From Opitutales bacterium (GTDB taxonomy: Bacteria; Verrucomicrobiota; Verrucomicrobiia; Opitutales; Coraliomargaritaceae): a stretch of DNA of 61,473 bases. Below are positions 57,201 to 61,473 of this stretch, piece after piece. Position 1 is the first letter of the stretch, and each line of letters begins with the position of its first letter. The notes below the pieces were generated by a model that saw only the letters and a list, made by a program, of their open reading frames with translations, ran no database searches and was not told the DNA's origin. The stretch lies in NCBI GenBank assembly GCA_018607135.1, contig JABBCA010000025.1, forward strand, positions 1-61,473, read 5' to 3'. Made by a program: the position numbers and the translations under genes.

Positions 57201-59744
57201 TTATTTAACCTTCACTGGCTTGAGTTTCCAGATCTGCTCTGCGTATTCGCTAATGGTGCGGTCGGAAGAGAACTTACCCACGCGAGCGGTATTCAAGATT
57301 GCCATCTTGGCCCAACGCTTTTTGTCACTGAACGCCTTGTCGACCTCTTCTTGTGCACGAATGTAATCCGCGTAGTCAGCTAGGCAAAGGTAAGGATCGC
57401 CGCCTTCTAGCCAGCTGCTGCAAAGCGGTGCAAAAGCATCGTGCTCACCTGGCGTGAAGTAATCCGAACGCAACCAATCGATAACCGCTTTAAGCTCCCA
57501 GTTACTATTGTAATAGTCGTATGGATTGTAACCCTTGGCGTTGATTTCTTCAACTTGCTCAACGGTGTTACCGAAGATGAAAATGTTCTCGTCGCCGACT
57601 TCTTCACCGATTTCAACATTCGCACCATCAAGTGTGCCGATGGTGAGCGCACCATTGAGAGCGAGCTTCATGTTACCAGTGCCAGAGGCTTCCTTGCCTG
57701 CAGTCGAAATTTGCTCGGAAAGGTCTGCTGCGGGGATCATCTTCTCCGCCATGGTGATACGGTAGTTTTGTGGAAACACGATCTTAATCTTACCGTTGAT
57801 GCGTGAGTCGTTATTGACCTTCTCAGCAACCTTGTTGATCGCGCGAATGATGTTTTTCGCAAGTGCATAGCCGGGTGCTGCCTTGGCTCCAAAAACGAAT
57901 ACACGTGGATTCATTTCGTAATCCGGATCATTCAAGAGGCGGCGATAGAGCGTCAAGATGTGCAACAAATTAAGGTGCTGACGTTTGTATTCATGGAGGC
58001 GCTTGATCTGCACGTCGAAGAGTGCATCTGAGCTGATCTCTGTGCCAGAGTCCGCAAGAACGAAGTCTGCAAAGGCTTGCTTGTTCGCACGCTTGATCTC
58101 CATGAAGCGCTTTTGAAACTTTGCATCGTCTGCAAACTTGGCAATGTCTTGAAGCTTATCAAGGTCCTTGGGCCAATCCGCTCCAAGCTTCTCATTGATG
58201 AGTTCGCTGAGACCCGGATTGCAAGCAAGCAACCAACGACGTGGCGTGATGCCGTTGGTCATGTTGATCAACTTGTTTGGATACAACTCGTGAAATGTAG
58301 AAAAGAGGTCTTTCTTCAGCAGTTCAGTATGCAATGCAGCCACACCATTCACCTTCGTTGAACCAACGACTGAAAGATATGCCATGCGAACCATCTTAGG
58401 GTTGCCTTCTTCGATGATCGAAAGCTCAGACTTCTTCGCATTTTCACCAGGCCATTTCGCTTCAACTTCGTCTTGCAAGAAACGTGAGTTGATTTCGAAA
58501 ATAATTTCAAGATGGCGAGGAAGCACTTTCTCGAAGAGAGGCACACTCCACTTCTCCAACGCTTCAGGAAGTAGCGTGTGATTTGTGTAATTACAAGTCT
58601 TGCGAGTGATCTCCCATGCTGCATCCCAATCGAGACCATTTTCGTCGATGAGCAAACGCATCAATTCAGGAATCGTGATTGCTGGGTGTGTATCATTCAG
58701 CTGCAGTGCATTGTAATCTGAAAACTCAGACCAATCACTGTGGTTGATTTGGAAGCGACGTATAATGTCCTTCAGCGAGCAAGTAACGAAGAAATATTGC
58801 TGGATCAGGCGAAGTTCCTTACCATTTTCGGTAGAATCATTCGGATAAAGGACCTTAGAAATGGTTTCACCCATTGCTTTCTCACGGACCGCTTCGACAT
58901 AGCCGCCATCATTGAAAACATCTAGGTCAAACTCTTTAGTGGACTTTGAGTCCCATAATCGAAGGAAGTTTACAGTGCTGCCACCATATCCAACGATGCC
59001 GATGTCGTATGGAACACCTTCGATCGTTTTGTAATCCACCCACTTTGGCTTGAAGACACCTTTGCTATCCATTTGGTGCTCAACGCGACCAAAGAGCTGA
59101 ACCTCTTGCGCATAGTTCGGACGCATGACCTCCCAAGGGCAGCCCTTCTCCATCCAGACATCTGGATGCTCGATTTGGTGACCATCCTTGAATTCTTGGC
59201 GAAATAGGCCGAATTCGTAGTGAATACCGTAGCCAATCGCGGGAAGGTCCAAGGTTGCCAATGAATCAAGGAAACAAGCCGCCAAGCGACCGAGGCCGCC
59301 ATTGCCGAGACCCATGTCCGCTTCTTCGTCTGCGATTTCATTGAAATCTTGACCGAGGTCAGTGAGTGCATCACGTGTTTGCTCAAAAATCCCCGCATTG
59401 TGCAGGTTGTTGACGAGCAAGCGGCCCATGAGATACTCAAGGCTCAAGTAATAGGCACGGCGCACCTTCTTTTCGCTGTGCGTCTCTTGAGTCTTCATGA
59501 AACGATCTAGAAGACGGTCACGAACCGCGAAACAAGTGGCGGTCCACCACTCGTCCTTGGTCGCGCTTTCAGGGTGACGCGCCAAAGTGTAGCGAAGGTG
59601 ATTTAATATCGAAGTTTTGATCGATTCTTTGGTTGTTTCGACATCGAAACGAAACGATTTAGCGGCGCCTGTGGAGGCTGATGCTTTTCTAGAAGCAGGC
59701 TTCTTGGCTGCTGTTTTCTTAGGCTTTGTTGCAGTCTGTGTCAT
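57201..59744 (-). CDS. glgP: Glycogen (starch/maltodextrin) phosphorylase
   Basis: Cleaves alpha-1,4-glucan with phosphate to glucose 1-phosphate. 847 residues, typical length. N-terminal Ala/Lys-rich stretch ([23 protein letters not shown]) is unusual. Landmarks: [30 protein letters not shown], and the pyridoxal-phosphate lysine K693 in [28 protein letters not shown]. Cytoplasmic. Monocistronic with terminator at 57147-57175; the ATP-grasp-like gene lies 178 bp upstream on the same strand. Confidence 0.96.
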   Translation of the reverse strand: MTQTATKPKKTAAKKPASRKASASTGAAKSFRFDVETTKESIKTSILNHLRYTLARHPESATKDEWWTATCFAVRDRLLDRFMKTQETHSEKKVRRAYYLSLEYLMGRLLVNNLHNAGIFEQTRDALTDLGQDFNEIADEEADMGLGNGGLGRLAACFLDSLATLDLPAIGYGIHYEFGLFRQEFKDGHQIEHPDVWMEKGCPWEVMRPNYAQEVQLFGRVEHQMDSKGVFKPKWVDYKTIEGVPYDIGIVGYGGSTVNFLRLWDSKSTKEFDLDVFNDGGYVEAVREKAMGETISKVLYPNDSTENGKELRLIQQYFFVTCSLKDIIRRFQINHSDWSEFSDYNALQLNDTHPAITIPELMRLLIDENGLDWDAAWEITRKTCNYTNHTLLPEALEKWSVPLFEKVLPRHLEIIFEINSRFLQDEVEAKWPGENAKKSELSIIEEGNPKMVRMAYLSVVGSTKVNGVAALHTELLKKDLFSTFHELYPNKLINMTNGITPRRWLLACNPGLSELINEKLGADWPKDLDKLQDIAKFADDAKFQKRFMEIKRANKQAFADFVLADSGTEISSDALFDVQIKRLHEYKRQHLNLLHILTLYRRLLNDPDYEMNPRVFVFGAKAAPGYALAKNIIRAINKVAEKVNNDSRINGKIKIVFPQNYRITMAEKMIPAADLSEQISTAGKEASGTGNMKLALNGALTIGTLDGANVEIGEEVGDENIFIFGNTVEQVEEINAKGYNPYDYYNSNWELKAVIDWLRSDYFTPGEHDAFAPLCSSWLEGGDPYLCLADYADYIRAQEEVDKAFSDKKRWAKMAILNTARVGKFSSDRTISEYAEQIWKLKPVKVK

Positions 59745-59802
59745 AATAAAGGTTATATAATTGAGTTTTCAGTCGTCGAAGAGTCCCGATGAAAGCGACT
59801 AC

Positions 59803-59827
59803 CCATAGTGTTTTATATTCACTATGG
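59803..59827. promoter_or_regulatory. Inverted repeat upstream of glgP
   Basis: CCATAGTG (59803-59810) and CACTATGG (59820-59827), perfect over 8 bp, spaced 9 bp. About 60-85 bp upstream of the glgP start and about 95 bp downstream of the next gene's end: either an operator/leader hairpin or a weak terminator. Confidence 0.45.
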
Positions 59828-59922
59828 AAGCAGAAAGCATGAATGATACCTTTTATGCGAAATAAAGTAGATTACTGTAGGAGCCCCGCGGAGCTATAAG
59901 TTTTATTAATTTCATGTATTAA

Positions 59923-61356
59923 TTAATCAGACAAGACGCAGGGCATCAAGGCCGCGTCTTTCATGCCGTGAATGATCTTTTTATCCGCAGGGCAAAGGGT
60001 TGCTAAAACACCGTGTAGATCAGCATGTTGGGTCTCTTCATTGACAAAATAATAGGGGCACAGGCGCATACGTCCCTCCATTGAGTAAATGTGTGATCCA
60101 CCGGAAGCGTAGACAGGATGCTTGAGGCGCTTGGGCTTTTCATAAACTTGCAAAATGTGCAAAGAGGTGTCGGCCATGGTCGTGGCTTGTTGAATTGCGG
60201 CTTCCCAATCTGCCTTGGAGGAATCACTGCCCAGAGTCACGCTACGCGCGCCCCAAGCGCTCTCATGAAAACCGCTAATCTTGATAATCAAATTACGTTC
60301 CTTCTTACTCGCATCAACTAGTTGCGACCAATTTACAATGGGCTTGCCTCCGATATAGGGAGCGTCCAATACCGCATTAGGAGGCAATTTCACAGGGTCC
60401 ATCACCCATGTCTTCGGTATCACTTTTTTTAATACGCGAAGCGACTGCCGAGATAAACTTTCCTTCCAGTAGTCCTCCAGCACATGATGGTGAAACAATG
60501 CTAAACTCAATTTCTCTTCTTGGAACGGACGCATTGGCGGAGTCAGGCTGAGTTGCGCTTCTGAACCAGCCTTTAATAAAAAATCGGCAATCGAAACATT
60601 CGCCAGGTCAAATAATTCCCAAAAACGATACAATACATCCACCTGCTGCGGATCGCCGTCCGTGCTCACACAAATCTTATCTCCTAAAGGCATGACATCA
60701 TCTGGATGAAAGACATGCACTCGACGCCCACGCAATCGCAACTGAGAGGCGAGCCACTCCATCTCGGGTCGATAAGTCGCAGCCTCATCACTCACGATGA
60801 GAGCAATGTAGGGTGCTGTCATCGCAGGCGCACGCTTACACAACGCACGATAAAATGCTTCGATCATATTTTGATCCGCCGCACCGATCAATGCATCACC
60901 GTGATGAGGCTCATACAGTCGGTTCAAAAAAGCAGTCAGTCCAATGCCACCAGGCACTGAATCGATTTCAGTCATTGCGAAGCCATTATCAGTGATCAAC
61001 AAATCAGGCCGAATCACTATCGGCGTCGAGCCGCGTAGCCCCTTCGACCGCGCATGCTCAATCAACACTTGCGGCTTACCTCGATCCAAATATTCCGCGA
61101 CCCATGGCGCTTTCAAGGCTCGATTACGCAATACGTTTTTACCTTCAAAGGACTTCAAATACAGCGACTCAAGCGCTCGATAAAAATCGTAACAAGCCTG
61201 GCCAATCAAACGGATCTCCTTGAGCTGACTCGATGACAGCGCGAATGCCTCTGGCGAATAACGCCAAGTCTTGTTTTCAAACAAACTTTGATCCGAAAAT
61301 GCCTTTGTTGCATCTTCGTAACTCAGTCCACTTGAGCTGCTGATAGTTTCGCTCAT
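59923..61356 (-). CDS. ATP-grasp-like protein of unknown substrate
   Basis: 477 residues. Not recognised with certainty; the layout recalls circularly permuted ATP-grasp ligases: RPDLLITDNGFAMTEIDSVPGGIG (about 120-143), a mid-region with an Asp-rich loop (VLYRFWELFDLANVSIADFLL) and a late segment with VYASGGSHIYSMEGRMRLCPYYFV. No signal peptide. Precedes glgP on the same strand but 178 bp away; a role in carbohydrate or peptide metabolism is only a guess. Confidence 0.6.
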   Translation of the reverse strand: MSETISSSSGLSYEDATKAFSDQSLFENKTWRYSPEAFALSSSQLKEIRLIGQACYDFYRALESLYLKSFEGKNVLRNRALKAPWVAEYLDRGKPQVLIEHARSKGLRGSTPIVIRPDLLITDNGFAMTEIDSVPGGIGLTAFLNRLYEPHHGDALIGAADQNMIEAFYRALCKRAPAMTAPYIALIVSDEAATYRPEMEWLASQLRLRGRRVHVFHPDDVMPLGDKICVSTDGDPQQVDVLYRFWELFDLANVSIADFLLKAGSEAQLSLTPPMRPFQEEKLSLALFHHHVLEDYWKESLSRQSLRVLKKVIPKTWVMDPVKLPPNAVLDAPYIGGKPIVNWSQLVDASKKERNLIIKISGFHESAWGARSVTLGSDSSKADWEAAIQQATTMADTSLHILQVYEKPKRLKHPVYASGGSHIYSMEGRMRLCPYYFVNEETQHADLHGVLATLCPADKKIIHGMKDAALMPCVLSD

Positions 61357-61418
61357 AAAATATGCGCCTATTAATCACGCAGGACAGCAGACGGGTCAAG
61401 ACAGGGCACGCGATTTAA

Positions 61419-61473
<55 letters not shown>

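Noticed and set aside
58970-59440. 156-codon frame within glgP
   Set aside because: Overlapping frame of a clear gene; low-complexity sequence.

Overview
The window looks like chromosomal DNA of a Verrucomicrobiota bacterium, most likely class Opitutia (Puniceicoccales/Coraliomargarita-like). This is inferred from several traits: a secreted protease ending in the Asp-rich 'LLEYAF-LDP' type of C-terminus, few clear Shine-Dalgarno sites, RNase HII and RNase HIII together, an rpsP-trmD-rplS cluster without rimM, and many short inverted repeats built on GTTCGACGTTC. No insertion sequence, prophage, CRISPR array or plasmid function was seen.

Layout. 1-4050: partial tRNA-Thr, a zinc/manganese-type ABC importer (znuA-znuC-znuB) and rnhB. 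4050-9990: catalase-peroxidase katG, divergent from a 1099-residue secreted metzincin-type protease. 10-17.7 kb: LpxH-like phosphatase, rnhC, a MscS-family channel with a 57-residue zinc-ribbon protein, rsgA with a small partner, and three genes of unknown function. 17.8-28.5 kb (mostly + strand): Ski2-like helicase, cold-shock protein, S4 protein, amidohydrolase, a peptide importer (oppA-oppB-oppC, no ATPases), rpiB, clpP and a DUF2288 protein whose N-terminus is encoded by an interspersed repeat. 28.5-32.3 kb: a Cys-rich unknown, dinB, and the rpsP-trmD-rplS ribosomal/tRNA operon. 32.4-39.7 kb: a Cus-type copper/silver efflux operon (Cys-rich leader protein, TolC, CusB, CusA); the three substrate methionines of CusA are conserved. 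39.7-42.6 kb: ferredoxin, ymdB, DUF4112, Gfo/Idh/MocA oxidoreductase.

42.6-46.4 kb holds a compact three-gene cluster: two paralogous GT8-like glycosyltransferases flank one protein that fuses a phytanoyl-CoA-dioxygenase domain to two cupin domains. This is one of the two best candidates for an undescribed pathway here. 46.5-54 kb (minus strand): GDPD, the zinc-free L36/L31 pair, yqgE, dCMP deaminase, and a TPR-exbB-exbD-tonB-like energy-transduction operon. 54-57 kb: tRNA-Arg(CCT), then a GbsR/MarR-type regulator with a perfect 30-bp palindrome against its own start codon. A near copy of that palindrome lies at the start of the next operon (COQ7-like di-iron protein, membrane protein, acetoacetate-decarboxylase-like protein), so the regulon can be read from the DNA. 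This is the second candidate. 57.2-61.4 kb: glycogen phosphorylase and an ATP-grasp-like protein; the window ends inside a CGAACAT heptamer array.

Themes. Metal handling recurs: ZnuABC uptake, ribosomal proteins that need no zinc, CusABC efflux, and many di-iron, cupin and zinc proteins. Repeats fill many gaps, supply coding sequence in one gene and the stop codon of another, and grade into micro-tandem arrays.
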